From NCBI GenBank assembly GCA_050084985.1, contig JBITNC010000001.1, positions 62,310,001 to 62,374,000 of the forward strand: DNA of 64,000 bases, given 5' to 3'. A program made the translations under genes and the position numbers. The notes below the pieces were generated by a model. It saw nothing but the letters and a program-made list of their open reading frames with translations, was not told the origin of the DNA and did no database searches. This document shows positions 9,867 through 20,890 of the stretch, one piece after another (the first letter of the stretch is position 1; each line of letters begins with the position of its first letter). This DNA is from Nageia nagi (Eukaryota; Pinophyta).

Positions 9867-11012
9867 TCATCCTTGCCAATTACATTTGTTAAAATAATTT
9901 AGAACAAATGTTCTTGAACATGGTGATAAAAATTTCATATCATTATTGAAATATCCTTCATATATTTGATTGGATATTGTTGATATAGGATCTACTATTC
10001 CCGCATAAACAAACATCGTTTGATTAGGTATTTCACCTAAAGGTACTATTTTTCCAATCACACTAGGTGATTCAGATAATCTTCCCATTTCTTGTGATGA
10101 AGGTATTCTAAATACCACATCATCTACGTCATATTCTCCCATCCCTAAATCTATTAATTTAATCTTTAATGGATATACATCGGATGAGTTATTATTATAT
10201 GTAGTATTTACTTGTTTTGATGAAGACGCTCCATGCTTTTCATCTAAAGTTTTAGCAACTTTTTCCCAAGTATCTTTATCTTGTATAACTATATCATTTT
10301 TTACTTTTATGACTTTAGATTGATTCATATTTTTGTTCATTAAGATAGTTGATAGATTGGGACATGGTAATGTCACTTCATTTGTATCAAAAATTAAATT
10401 ACAATGTGAATAAGGATCTGGGTCTTTAAACACACAATGAACTTTATCCTTGTAGATGTACTTTAAACATCCATGATAAGTTGATGGAACACATTGTATT
10501 TCTCTAATCCATGGATGTCCTAAAAGAATATTATATTGTATAATATTTCCTTCAATTATATGTAATAAAGTTTGAACAGTTTTAGCACCTACTATAATTG
10601 GCAGCACTATCGATCCCAAGGTTGAACACACTACATCATTAAAAGCTCTAATTTGCAAAGAAGGAGCTAAGATAACTGATTCTGGTAAATTCAGCTTTTT
10701 ATATGCAGCATCTGAAATTATATTTATGGCTAAACCCTCATCTATTAAAATTCTTTTAAATAATTTTCCATCTACCTTACCAATTATATGTAAGGGTGGA
10801 TCAAGTCCGCCTGGTCCATCGTTATTTAATTTTTCTTGTTCGTAGAAGGTGATACTAGGTTGTTGAGATATTCTTAAACTTTCAACTATTGAAATGAAGT
10901 TATTGGGGTTACTAATATCCACTTGAATTTCTTGTAGAATTTGATTCATAGCTTCCCTATAACTCTCAGACTGTTGTAATAATTCAAATAAGGTCATCTT
11001 TACTGGAGACAT
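9867..11012 (-). CDS. Aspartic protease segment (copy B)
   Basis: Identical in predicted protein to 3588-4733, including the Asp-Glu-Gly active-site loop and the NILLGHPWIRE motif. Its presence in both overlapping contigs argues that the Glu is in the genome rather than a sequencing error. Confidence 0.8.
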   Translation of the reverse strand: MSPVKMTLFELLQQSESYREAMNQILQEIQVDISNPNNFISIVESLRISQQPSITFYEQEKLNNDGPGGLDPPLHIIGKVDGKLFKRILIDEGLAINIISDAAYKKLNLPESVILAPSLQIRAFNDVVCSTLGSIVLPIIVGAKTVQTLLHIIEGNIIQYNILLGHPWIREIQCVPSTYHGCLKYIYKDKVHCVFKDPDPYSHCNLIFDTNEVTLPCPNLSTILMNKNMNQSKVIKVKNDIVIQDKDTWEKVAKTLDEKHGASSSKQVNTTYNNNSSDVYPLKIKLIDLGMGEYDVDDVVFRIPSSQEMGRLSESPSVIGKIVPLGEIPNQTMFVYAGIVDPISTISNQIYEGYFNNDMKFLSPCSRTFVLNYFNKCNWQG

Positions 11013-11123
11013 TTTTAACTATCATTGAAGAGCACCTTTTATCGAAACTTTAGGTTGTTACGGAGGAGGTATAAGTTGTATATTAATTAGGTTTGATGTT
11101 GATTGATTTTTTCGAGGATTATC

Positions 11124-11620
11124 CTATTTATTCTGATATTGTTGTGCTCTTGTGGCTATACCAATCATGTGTATTGAATCATCTATAGTTCCTATAAACG
11201 GTATATCCTTATTATCCCATGCATAATTCAGTTGATTTGGGATAATTGCCACATTATTAGCCTGATGTGAAGGTAAGGGGTTTTGATATATCCCTAAATT
11301 TTGATTTGAAGGCACAACAGGATTATCCACATCTATCTTTCGACTATCTATCAATTCTTGAATCTTATGCATAAAGTGCGACATTTATTTGTATTATGTC
11401 CCTTTTGTCTATGATAAGCACAAAATTCATTCTCCTTATACCATTTACTTTCTTTAGCATTAGGATTTTCAGGCCTTATATCAGGTAATGTAATCATACC
11501 ATTATCACATAATTTTTTAAGTATTTCGGCTAATGGTTCTGATAATGGGGTAAAATTTCTTTTAGGTTTAGGTTCAGCACTTTCTTCTATTTTTGAAGAA
11601 GGACCATAATTTTTTGTCAT
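11124..11620 (-). pseudogene. Gag C-terminal region with CCHC-like knuckle (copy B)
   Basis: Two overlapping open frames (11124-11384 and 11351-11620) encode the knuckle FCAYHRQKGHNTNKC and the Pro/Asn-rich tail. Relative to copy A one base is missing near 11372, so the frames overlap here but meet at a stop in copy A. One contig carries a sequencing error. Confidence 0.65.
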
Positions 11621-11666
11621 AGCTATTTGATTATTTTGTGGTTGTTTACTAATGTTCTCATTTTGA

Positions 11667-12317
11667 TTACCTTTTTTTATATTCTTTTTTCTTAAGTTTT
11701 AGCTCTCCATCTTGAATTTTAACTCTTTCTATAACTAATGCCTGAGCAATAGCTTCTTCAAAAGTTTTATGTTGTTGAATTTGGAGAACACTAGCTATTG
11801 GTCTTAAACAGCTTTGGCTAAATAATTTAACCAATTCTTCTTGTGGTATTGTATAAGGCATACTAGTGAGTATAGCCCGCCATCTTGAGATGTAATCTTG
11901 TATGGTTTCATCAAGAAATTGTTGCAATCTTGTAAGATCCGTAATTGAAGATTTTTCTTTAATATTGATTCTAAAATGTTCAAGAAATTGATTAGCCAAT
12001 TGTTCAAATGTATATAAACTATGCATAGGTAAACTATTATACCAATCCAAAGCTTGGCTTGCGAGTGTCATAGGAAATATACGTAACATTAATGAGTCAT
12101 CATTGGCTATCTGATAACTAGAAAATGAAAATTTTCTCAAGTGTTCTTTGGGGTCTTCTCTTCCTTTAAATGGCTCTATTTTAGGAAATTCAAACCTATA
12201 TGATAGTTTCTTTTTTGGAACACTTGGATGAATAGGTTCATTACAAATATTCTTGTAATTTAACTTTTGAAGTCCTTGAACATTAATTTCTCAATTTATA
12301 AAATCCTTCATAAAGTT
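11667..12317 (-). pseudogene. Gag capsid (copy B)
   Basis: Same capsid core as 5345-5860 (QALDWYNS, FEQLANQFLEHFRIN, QDYISRW). The Lys-rich end reads KKKEYKKR here because of a small indel against copy A. The frame at 11804-12007 is a shadow. Confidence 0.8.
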
Positions 12318-12319
12318 TT

Positions 12320-13230
12320 CTAATTCTTTATCAGTTCTATGACCTTGAGTGTGCCTATGATGTCTCCGAGTATTTGGATCCTTTTCCAAAATTGATCTTG
12401 AAATGTAAGACTCATAGTCAGAAGGAATTTCTGATGGTGGTGGAGGTAATATTTTAAGAGGTGAATGTCATCGCAGAATAGGGATTCTAGGAGGTTTTTG
12501 GGATATCCCTTTTTCATGTAGATCTTTTCCCTTATAATCAGGTTGTCTTGTTTGATTTTGGGTTTATTCAACCCAACTTTTAATAGAATCTTGCTTTTGT
12601 TTATCATATAATTTTTGAAGTTCTAATTCCTTTTCCATTTCCTTTTGTAATAAAATGGCTGTCTCTCTATCCAGCGCTTCTTGTTTATCTAAGTAAGGAT
12701 CTCGATATCTTTGTATTTGACTTCCTTCAGGAGTTTTCGATTTCAAATTCCTTTTTTTTTTATATTCATCCCACTGTCTTTGTTTTTCTTTCTCCATATG
12801 TAGATATTGTTCCCTTTTTATTTTTTCATTTTCTAATTCTTTAAGTTGTAATTCTTGTAAACGAAGTTGAATCTCGTGCTTTTTATGAAGTCTTTTCTTT
12901 TCTTATTCCAAGAACTCATTTCTTTCTTTCTTTGCTTGTTCTTGTTCTATGAATTTTCTTTTATCTCTAAGAAATTTATCTTCCATTTCTTTTAATTTAT
13001 CCTCTTGTTCTTGCAATTTAATAAGTTCATCGGCTTTTCTTTTTTCTTCCTCTAGAATATATTGCATGTCTGCAGCCCTTTTAATATTCTCAGCATATAC
13101 TTCCGTGAATCTTTTACCAGCTGTTGTTTTATATAATTATCATTTTTGTAGTTCTTCATAAGAAGGTATCTCTTCTATTTTAAACTTAGATGTCCTTCTA
13201 TTTGATCCTTCTTTTATGGAATAAGATTTT
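12320..13230 (-). pseudogene. Gag coiled-coil region (copy B)
   Basis: Copy of 6040-6949: a Glu/Lys/Gln-rich, frequently interrupted coiled-coil region that here runs on without a gap into the gag N-terminus. Confidence 0.6.
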
Positions 13231-13793
13231 TCCATTTGTTTCATTGATGCTTCCTTTCTTCCTAATTCAAAAGAAAAAGAAGATCCCTCCTTTTGAATTG
13301 AAGAACTGACTCTTCGACCATCTGATAATTGACGACTAATTCTTTCATATTTAATTTTATATGGCTCAGTCTATGGTACTGCTATGGTTCCGGCCTGAGA
13401 TTTAGCCTCGTTAATTTCTAAGTTATCAAGCTTTTGGTCTATTTTTTCTACATCTCCCGATAAACTAAAAGACGTATTAGGAATACCCCTATGATTAGCT
13501 AGGCGACGATGAATTTCAATCAATTCTTCATCTAACACTTGCGTTCCATTCCTTGCGATAGGATTATCTATAATTTGTCTTTGTGATCTAGATTGATTAT
13601 AACCATAATCACCATCTTTACCTACATAATGAACTACCCGTGAATTTGATTCATCTAAAGGAGGTGGCCTCCTAACCAAATATTCTATCAAATCCATGTT
13701 GTTTGAATCTATTTCTTGCATTTCAAATGGATGTTCTCGCATTTTCTTAGCAGTCATACTTCTAGTTTGAACCATTTTAAATATCATAAACAA
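13231..13793 (-). CDS. Gag N-terminus of element 1
   Basis: A 140-residue frame (13371-13793) starts at MFMIFKMVQTRSMTAKK, with a second Met six residues in (MVQTRSMTAKK) that looks more like the real start. MVQTRS-type starts are common in plant gypsy gag. It ends at a TAG at 13371, where Gln is plausible, and continues with Arg/Ser/Glu-rich sequence to 13231. It exists only once in the window, which fixes the orientation of the whole element. No catalytic role is expected. Confidence 0.7.
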
Positions 13794-15200
13794 ACATCAT
13801 AAACAAGAAACTCTATTTTTATCTTTTAGATTATATTTTCGAAAAAACAATTTAATGACAAACATCCTATATGCAAACTTACTTTTAATGATGTGATTAT
13901 CTTCTTTAACTTTTTCGCATATTTTTAATGTCTAAATTAAATGAATGATATGGGTTGTTTATTTTTAATCTTTTTAATTTTCCTAGTTTGTTTTGACTAG
14001 TCAAGTGTTAAACAAGGTAGGTTGGGTAATTCTAACATTTGCAAGTTTCTATGGCTTTTGGCTTGGTTCTAGATGAGTCTCTTTTTTGACTCCTACCTAA
14101 AGGAAAGTTACCTTGGTCATCACTTCCAAGTGTAACTGGCTCTATGGTTTCAAGTTCATTATGCCAGTGGTTACAAAGAAGTAAGAATTAATAGTTGGTA
14201 GTGACATCCAACTCGTTAATGTTCAATTATTTCTTAAGGCCTTATGAAATGCATTTAAACAAGTAAGATACATTTATGCATACTACCCTCCCAAACATTC
14301 ATGTCCATTTACTTATCTTATTTTAACATGATACAATCAAAATTTATTTTTAATGAGTGTTGACCTTAATAAACCCGTTATTCTTTTTAATTATAATGTG
14401 ATTCATTATCCAACCTATTAATGATGTTCATTAACCCCTTCCAGCTGTGGAAGTATTATGTGTGATAAATTCCCTCTTCTTACTAGTCACATATCTCTTC
14501 GACCTCCAATGCAGTGGTAAGAGCAAACTTGGTAAGAAGCCATTAAGTGTGGATAGATTAGTTAAGTGAGGTTCAATTACTCCTCCAAGAGTCACATATC
14601 CCTTCGACCTCCAATGGAGTGGTAAGGGCAGACATCTTTAAGAGTTTTAATGTGAAGTATATTTCCAAAAATGAAATGTGAATAAATTTTACCTCTTTCA
14701 CTTAACTTATTTCTGATCACTTAAGATCGCATAAAGTACAAAAGTGAGAGCATACTTTGTCAAGTGAAAGTACTTAATGTATACGTACCCTTAGCCTAAA
14801 ACATTAAAAATAAATACATAACATTATACATAAAATAAATTAATAACAAATGCATTTAACCTTTTCACTACCCATTTCCTAGATGCACTCTAAGCAGAGA
14901 GATCACACATAGTTTTACCGACTGTCATTTTAAATATATAATTACACTTACTGTATCTAGGTAAGATTAGAAAACATACCTATTTTTTAGAGATCGTTGA
15001 CGATTTCATAGCGATCGTTACCGACTATAGTACGATCGTCGATGATCCAGAGAACACAAAAAAAAAAAAACAAAGCAACAGATCAAATAAAGTAAGTTAG
15101 TATCTGATTCCATAGGATGCAAACAGATGTAAAAATAAAACCAAAACAATATGCAATTGATCCTATTTTTGCTTCAATTTTCTGAAATGCATGCAAGGGG
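13794..15200 (-). other. Untranslated leader of element 1, between LTR and gag
   Basis: About 1.4 kb with no long frame lies between the primer-binding site and gag, a long leader as in Tat/Ogre elements. It contains a 40-bp near repeat at 14486-14525 and 14591-14630 (core CTTCGACCTCCAATG, differing at three bases), and a cluster of CGATCGT-type palindromic motifs at 14992-15050. An A-run interrupts it at 15060-15071. No other coding or RNA gene is visible. Confidence 0.6.
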
Positions 15201-15217
15201 CCCTCCTTCTAGCGCCA
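15201..15217 (-). promoter_or_regulatory. Primer-binding site of element 1
   Basis: On the minus strand this reads TGGCGCTAGAAGGAGGG, directly internal to the presumed LTR end (the CA at 15223-15224 on the minus strand, with a 5-base spacer). A TGGCGC-start sequence next to the LTR is typical of plant Tat-type elements, where it pairs with a host tRNA 3' end to prime minus-strand DNA synthesis. I have not identified the tRNA. Confidence 0.65.
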
Positions 15218-15222
15218 GATTA

Positions 15223-17937
15223 TGTATATCAAATTATGAACCTAAAATGCAATTTAGACAGATAAATCATTCAACATAATTAATCATGAACATATTCGAC
15301 AATACACATCAATAATAATAATGATATTATATTCTAAAGTATTTGAATACAAAAAGTAAGTTTTTATTGATCTGTTGTAATCAGCATTGACAGCGATCAT
15401 TGTGAATCGGTAACAATCAGTGCGGATTGGTAACGATTGAAGCACGACTCTACATTCTCTATGCCATCATTGTGTTCGTTGTAAACCTTTGGCCTTTGTT
15501 ATTGATCTGGTGAATTACCACCGATCAATCTTTGAATCATCGACGATTGGATCTGTATGCACTAGAGTAATCTTCATAGAATTTTGAAGTGTTTTTGTCT
15601 ATTCCTTGTTGTTCTCCTTCACGCTTACTTCCGTCATTCTTTTTCTGTATTGACCCTGCACATAGAAAATGAATGAAGCATCACAAGCATACCTGTTCAT
15701 ACATATTAATCAGCAAATGAATAACATAATATGGAAATATAATTGATATGAGATTTGCTATTAATCAAGCTTACAACCTTTTGCTAATAATCTCCTGATT
15801 TGATTTTGGCAGAGCTTCGCTACAGTCAGATTGGGTCCCTTTGTTCACGTACAAAGCTTTAATTTATAAGCTTCAAGGTTTGTTATTCATTTGTTTTGGC
15901 ATCCCAAGATTCCAGGTAACCTCTCGAACTAAATTTTGAGGTGTTGTTATCTTCCATCTGTATCCATGATTACAAATTATATGTACTAGGCTATTTCAAG
16001 CTTAGATTTGTTTGTTGTTTAACTGTTCATGGATCGTCAACGATCCTAAGAGATTGTCGATGATTGTCTTGGATCGTCACCAATTTTTTAGCGATTATAT
16101 ATTAACATTAGAATGGTCGCTCTATGGTCATTTTTTAATGACAAGGGTCATAAGACCACTTATTTTATATATGTTCGAAAAGATTGATCCGATAATATAA
16201 TTTTAAATCTTATTTAATGCTTTTATAAGGAGTTATAATTATTGTATATTCATACATAATAAATTCTTTATTGAAGCCCTGATGTACTTTACTTGTAATC
16301 ATGACTTCATTTTAAGATCCCTGGGAGTTTTTCTGGAGCAAACAAAATAGGCTGGAATCAGTAGATAAAGCGTTCCAGAATGAAATGATGACATCATAGA
16401 AGAAAGGATAAAGCTCAGTTGTGGAAAAGCCAAGGTTTCAGAAGAGGTGAGGTTAGCAAGAGATAATCAAAGAACCCAGAGCCTGTAAATTAAGTGTTCC
16501 AAAAGTAAAGCATTCAGAAATAAAATGATGACATCACAGAGGATAAGATAGTCACATTTTGGTAAAGATCGGGTTCTGGAGATGATGAGGTCAGCAAGGG
16601 GTGAGTAAAAATGCTGGAGTCAGTAGATAAAGCATTCCAGAAGGAAATGATAAAGCTCAGTTATGGAAAAGCTTAGGTTCCAGAGATGATGAGGTCAACG
16701 AGGAGTGATCGAATAGCTGGAGCCAATGAGTAGAGCATTTTGAAAGTATGAAGATGATGTCATGGGGAGAAAAATGTTCACATTTTTGAATGAAACTGGG
16801 TCCCAAAAGTGATGAGGTCATTAAGGAGTGATCAAATAGCTGGAGCCAGTGAGTAGAGCATTCCAGAAGTATGAAGATGACATCATGGGGAGAATAATGT
16901 TCACATTTTTGAATGAAACTAGGTCCCGAAAGTGATGAGGTCATCAAGGAATGATCAAATAGCTGGAGCCAGTCAGTAGAGCATTCCAAAAGTATGAAGA
17001 TGATGTCATAGGGAGAACAATGTTCACATTTTTTAATGAAACTGGGTCTTGGAAGTGATGAGGTCATCAAGGAGTGATCAAATAGTCAGAGCCGATGAGT
17101 AGAGCATTCTGGAATGTAGAGATGAGGCCAATGAGAGGTCAGATCATAGTTATCAAGAAGTTGTATCATCTACAATCTACCCCATTTTTGTAATATTCTA
17201 CCAAGTGGCGTATGTAGGTAGTATCAGTTAAAAGAAGGCTAGAATCTTGAAGCCATTTTTGTAAATGTTTCTGTTCTGCAATTCTTGTAACTATCAGTTA
17301 CTACAGTATAAGTATATGAAAATAAAGTGAAAGAAGGGTCAGAAACCTAGTATTGCTCTTTACATTTATTCTCAAAGACCTGTAGTTTTTATCAGTAATA
17401 TGAAACCATCTTGACCTTTCTTGTCTAGCATTCGTAATTATCATTCTTAATTTGGTTACATTATGGTAGCTTGGCTTATTTCCTGAATGATAATTATGAG
17501 TTGCTAGTATAACTGTGTCTACTACATGGTAGAGTAAAGCTGGGAAACTATTAGAGAGTGAGAGCTTGTACTGTAGCTGCTACACTAGATTCAGGCCAAG
17601 GTTTCACACACTATGAAAGCCCACGCTGAACTAGTGATCCACCTTTGCTTTCTCTCTTGTTACCCTAAGCTTTTTGCTTAAATTCCTCGCACTCTACTCC
17701 TTTTTATTTCCTTTCCTGTTACTTTTTCTATGCCCAATAGATAAGGAACCGACCTTCTCCAGAGATCAGACTATCCCCATAGTCTGTTCTTGATTTACTT
17801 TGGTTAAGATTATTCACCGTGCATATATTACACAATCTTAATCAACAATTATTTTAATATGATATATATTAGAAAAAATACTTGTTTTATTTATTTATTT
17901 ATTAAATTAAAGATAGGGTTTATTTTTAGTGTCTACA
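15223..17937 (-). repeat. 5' LTR of element 1 (about 2.7 kb)
   Basis: The outer end on the minus strand begins TGTAGACACTAAAAATAAAC and the inner end finishes ...GATATACA before the primer-binding site, a TG...CA pair. A length of 2.7 kb is in the Tat/Ogre range. Inside are CGATCGT-like motifs (15380-15545 and 16027-16100) and a block of about 120-bp tandem repeats (16340-17110). The partner LTR is outside the window, so the limits rest on the TG/CA ends and the primer-binding site only. Confidence 0.6.
16340..17110. repeat. Tandem repeat, about 121-bp unit, within LTR
   Basis: Well-kept units follow each other at about 16729, 16850 and 16971, ending near 17110. Each contains AGTAGAGCATT, GTATGAAGATGA, GTTCACATTTTT, GTGATGAGGTCA and AAATAGCTGGAGCC. 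More worn units extend left to about 16340. The 137-residue minus frame at 16657-17070 is just the repeat read through (CEH(C/Y/F)SPHD(V/I)IFIL in each unit) and is not a gene. Confidence 0.8.
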
Positions 17938-18169
17938 ATACCAATCATATTATAAAACCCTAGCACCTTGGGTTCAAAGATTCACTAGAAGTAGTACCAA
18001 ACATTCTTTCTAATAACCTAGATTTCTAGAGCTATCAGTTCCTTAAAGGAGGACTAAGTGAAAGGTTTATTGGAATCTCTCTCCCCAAATCCCTTTGAGT
18101 GTCATTCCATTAACAAATATATTTTATTTTTTCTAGCAAAATCCTTCACCTAACATAATTAGTCCAAAC

Positions 18170-18790
18170 ATGGCTCAACTAACCCTTGGAGACTTTCCTA
18201 CTTGGAATAATAGTCATCCATTGGTAGTTCTTAACAATTCCAAAGCTATTACCCAAGTAGCTTTTAAATTTTTGCCTAAGTATGATGTATTAGAAAAAAT
18301 TACATATGAACATTTCCAAGATGTATCTCTTTTGGCCTCTAGTTCTGATATAAATGATGAAATTATCATGACTAGATTGTTATCATATTCTTTTAAAGAA
18401 AAAGTAGTAGAATGGTTCAAAACCTTAACTCTTCAATGAATAAACATATGCAGAGAGTTATGCCAAGATTTAATTAAAATATTTGCTAAATATGATGATG
18501 ATAGTACATTTTTTAGTCTTATTACTTGTATAAAAAGACATTCTCATGAGTCTATAAATGATTTTAATATCAGATTTGAAAAAACTTAGAAATCCATTCC
18601 AATAAGGATTAGACAAACTAATTATCAAGCCTTGGTATAGTATAGAAAATCCTTCCATATAGATCTAAATGTGTTGATTTTTATGTTTGGGGATACTTTC
18701 CCACAAGTTTACCAAACAACAAAAATTGTTGAACATGCATTAGTCTTCTTGAGAAAATGCAACCAAGATCCATTATGCCCTTATTTTCTA
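18170..18790 (+). pseudogene. Gag of element 2
   Basis: The open start MAQLTLGDFPTWNNSHPLVV is followed by VAFKFLPKYDVLEKITYEHF and the capsid-like LLSYSFKEKVVEWFKTL. A stop at 18437 separates these from ICRELCQDLIKIFAKYDDDS and KRHSHESINDFNIRFEKT, which complete a retrotransposon gag core. I see a plant gypsy capsid; the copy cannot be translated as is. The Met at 18170 is a credible true start because it follows a stop-rich leader. Confidence 0.65.
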
Positions 18791-19879
18791 ATCTACCTCC
18801 AAAATAACCTCCATTATATATTCCTCATCTAATAATGCTAGCTTACCACCTCCTCCTCCTTAATATATTATTTAAAACCAACTACCAGCACTCCCAACTC
18901 TTGCATCAATAATTACAAGTACTAGTTCAAACTCATAAGAGGTAGAGAAAATAAGGTAGTTAGAGATAAATATTAAAAACTTAACAAACAAGCTTACTTT
19001 ATAGGAGAGACTAAATCAAGGCAAAAATTTTAGAAGATATGATAATTAATATCAACAAAGATTCCAACCTAGGAATAACCATCCAAAGCATCCTCCTACT
19101 TCCAAAGCCATTGATAATGCAGTCATGGCTAGCTCTGTAGAAGGTGATGCTTTAGATGTTACGAAATGGTGTCTTCCTTATTTTGCTCTATATTTTCTAT
19201 ACTCTTGTGTATTCTATCAAAACCAATACTTGGTTTTACATTATGAAAAAATGGTATAACCTACATCAAACCCTACTATAGATGTTACCACGGTTAATTT
19301 TTGGATTTTAGGTTATGCTAGAGAATAGGCAAATTATGTACAAACTAGAGCTTCTACTTTAGCAACCTTGCAGTAGACCCAAATCAATCTACCAAATCAA
19401 GCATCTACTTTAACTCAACCAAATCTTAAGAGATCCAAGGTAACTATATCTCAACCACTTAATCCAATAAGTGAACTTCCAAACTAACTAGGTCAAATTC
19501 CATAAGGTTTGGGTAATGTTTCTCTTGCTACAAGAAACCCCACTCAGACTAGAAATGATATCCTAAAATGATAGATACTTTCTCTAGTAATATATCCTAT
19601 CATAAATTAACAACAAAAGGACAAGGCTATTCATCAATTTAGATCTTATCAACCTACTAAAATAAGTAATTCAGCCCCTTATGTTCCATATAATATAATA
19701 GAAGAATTGAGAAAAATGTCTTCTAAAATAACTATGTTTGATGCATTGACAATTCTAAGATAAATTGACCTTTTGCAAGAAACTTTGAAGCTAAAGAATA
19801 GTAAGAAAAGAACTAATAAGGAAAATGTAGAATTTTCAAATTTTGATGATATGCATCTAGCTCCAATATGTATAAGAAG
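18791..19879 (+). pseudogene. Gag-protease linker of element 2
   Basis: Pro/Ser/Thr/Asn-rich broken coding sequence with short stretches such as LPPPPP-like and SNSEEVEKIRQ-like reading. I find no zinc knuckle or catalytic motif. It fills the space between capsid and protease and is assigned only by position. Confidence 0.4.
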
Positions 19880-20380
19880 ACCTTCACCATTCTATTTGTC
19901 TCTTATATTATAAGGATGGGTTGTTAACAATTGTATGATTGATATTGAAGTTTCTAGTACTATAATTCCCAAAGCTATTGCAAATAAAATGAAACTGTAC
20001 ATAACTAGATGCATTGATGGAGTTATATAGCTATATTCTTCCCTAATTGATGTGATTAGTAGTGTCAAAGGAGTTACCATAAACCTAAATGCATTCCCTA
20101 ACATTTGTTTCATTTAGGATATTATTGTAGTTGATCTTCCACCTTTATTTAGAATCTACTTATCTAGAGAGTTTACTACCAAGTAAGGAGGATATTTAGC
20201 TTTAGATTACACAAAAATCCTACTTCCTTTCAAGGAAAAGCATGTCAAAGTCCCAAATGATGGTACTAAGAATGTTCATCTAATGAAGATTACTAAACAA
20301 AAATGTATGAATGATCATGAGCAAGTAGAGATCTTTAAAAGGATCCATTCATGGAATCATTACTAACCACAAAGATACTT
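19880..20380 (+). pseudogene. Aspartic protease of element 2, degenerate
   Basis: The plus-strand reading CMIDIEVSSTIIPKAIANKM aligns with the D-x-G-A-S active-site loop and following helix of plant gypsy proteases, but the Gly is lost. It continues with YITRCIDGVI, NLNAFPNICFI, DIIVVDLPPLFRIYLSREF and GGYLALDYTKILLPF, the flap-to-C-terminal part seen in Ogre-type proteases. Two stops interrupt. The minus-strand frame at 19892-20113 is a shadow. Confidence 0.65.
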
Positions 20381-20494
20381 TTAGCAAATGACCTTAATTA
20401 TTAGGTCATTGATATTGGTATGGGTAATTATTTCTTACATGAGAATATTCAACCAATTTCATTATCAGCTAAAAAGGGACATGGAGTATGAAAA

Positions 20495-20890
20495 ATGTTC
20501 TTTGATAGGGCTAGATGCAAGCATGGTTGTGGTGTTGGTGTTGTTTTTAAATCATTTGAGGGACATATGAAAAGGTTTTCTATTAGATTCACATGGACTT
20601 GCACTAATAATGTTGTTGAGTATGAAGCTTTGTGTTTAGGTTTATCTAAGGCTATTAGCATGGGTATCAAATGTCTAATAGTCTATAAATATTCTAAGCT
20701 AGTTATTAATCAAGTGAAAGATAAAATTAGTACAAAGCATCATTATTTGAATATTTATAGGAATTAGGTATGGAATTTATTAGAGTCTTTTCTAACTATC
20801 AATTTTTTTCCCATTCCTATAAAGTATAATCAAATTGCCAATGCACTTTCTAGTAAAGGATCACATTTTAACCATGCTCATCACAAAAGA
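20495..20890 (+). pseudogene. RNase H-like domain located upstream of RT in element 2
   Basis: A 90-residue open frame begins MFFDRARCKHGCGVGVVFKS and contains TCTNNVVEYEALCLGLSKAI and VINQVKDKIS, followed after a stop by QIANALSSKGSHF. This matches the archaeal-type RNase H of plant Tat elements: first Asp in FFD, Glu in VEYEAL, and a third position now KYS rather than GDS. The last Asp is replaced by Asn in ANALSS. The enzyme would be inactive. Unusually it precedes RT by about 450 bases; RT follows at 21300. The assignment to the family is firm and the significance of the order is discussed in findings. Confidence 0.75.

Larger units (their letters stand above)
7050..13229 (+). repeat. Direct repeat copy B of element 1 middle (probable false duplication)
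   Basis: Partner of 772-6949. This copy is continuous with the gag start, leader and LTR on its right, while copy A is continuous with integrase on its left. Together they make one normal element if the two copies are overlaid. Confidence 0.95.
1..17937 (-). mobile_element. Ty3/gypsy LTR retrotransposon, Tat-type, 5' two-thirds (element 1)
   Basis: Read right to left, this shows an LTR, a primer-binding site, a leader, gag, aspartic protease, RT, RNase H, a second archaeal-type RNase H and integrase, which is the plant Tat/Ogre order. The 3' LTR lies beyond the left edge. Many frames are interrupted by stops where Gln, Arg or Trp would be expected, so the copy is dead. The outer LTR end at 17937 has the minus-strand start TGTAGACACTAAAAATAAAC. 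The middle is present twice around an N gap, so the true element is about 6.3 kb shorter than the coordinates suggest. The family call is firm, the lineage call fairly firm, and the exact LTR ends are inferred. Confidence 0.85.

Noticed and set aside
16657-17070. 137-residue repetitive minus-strand frame
   Set aside because: It is the 121-bp tandem repeat read through; no start context and no homology visible.
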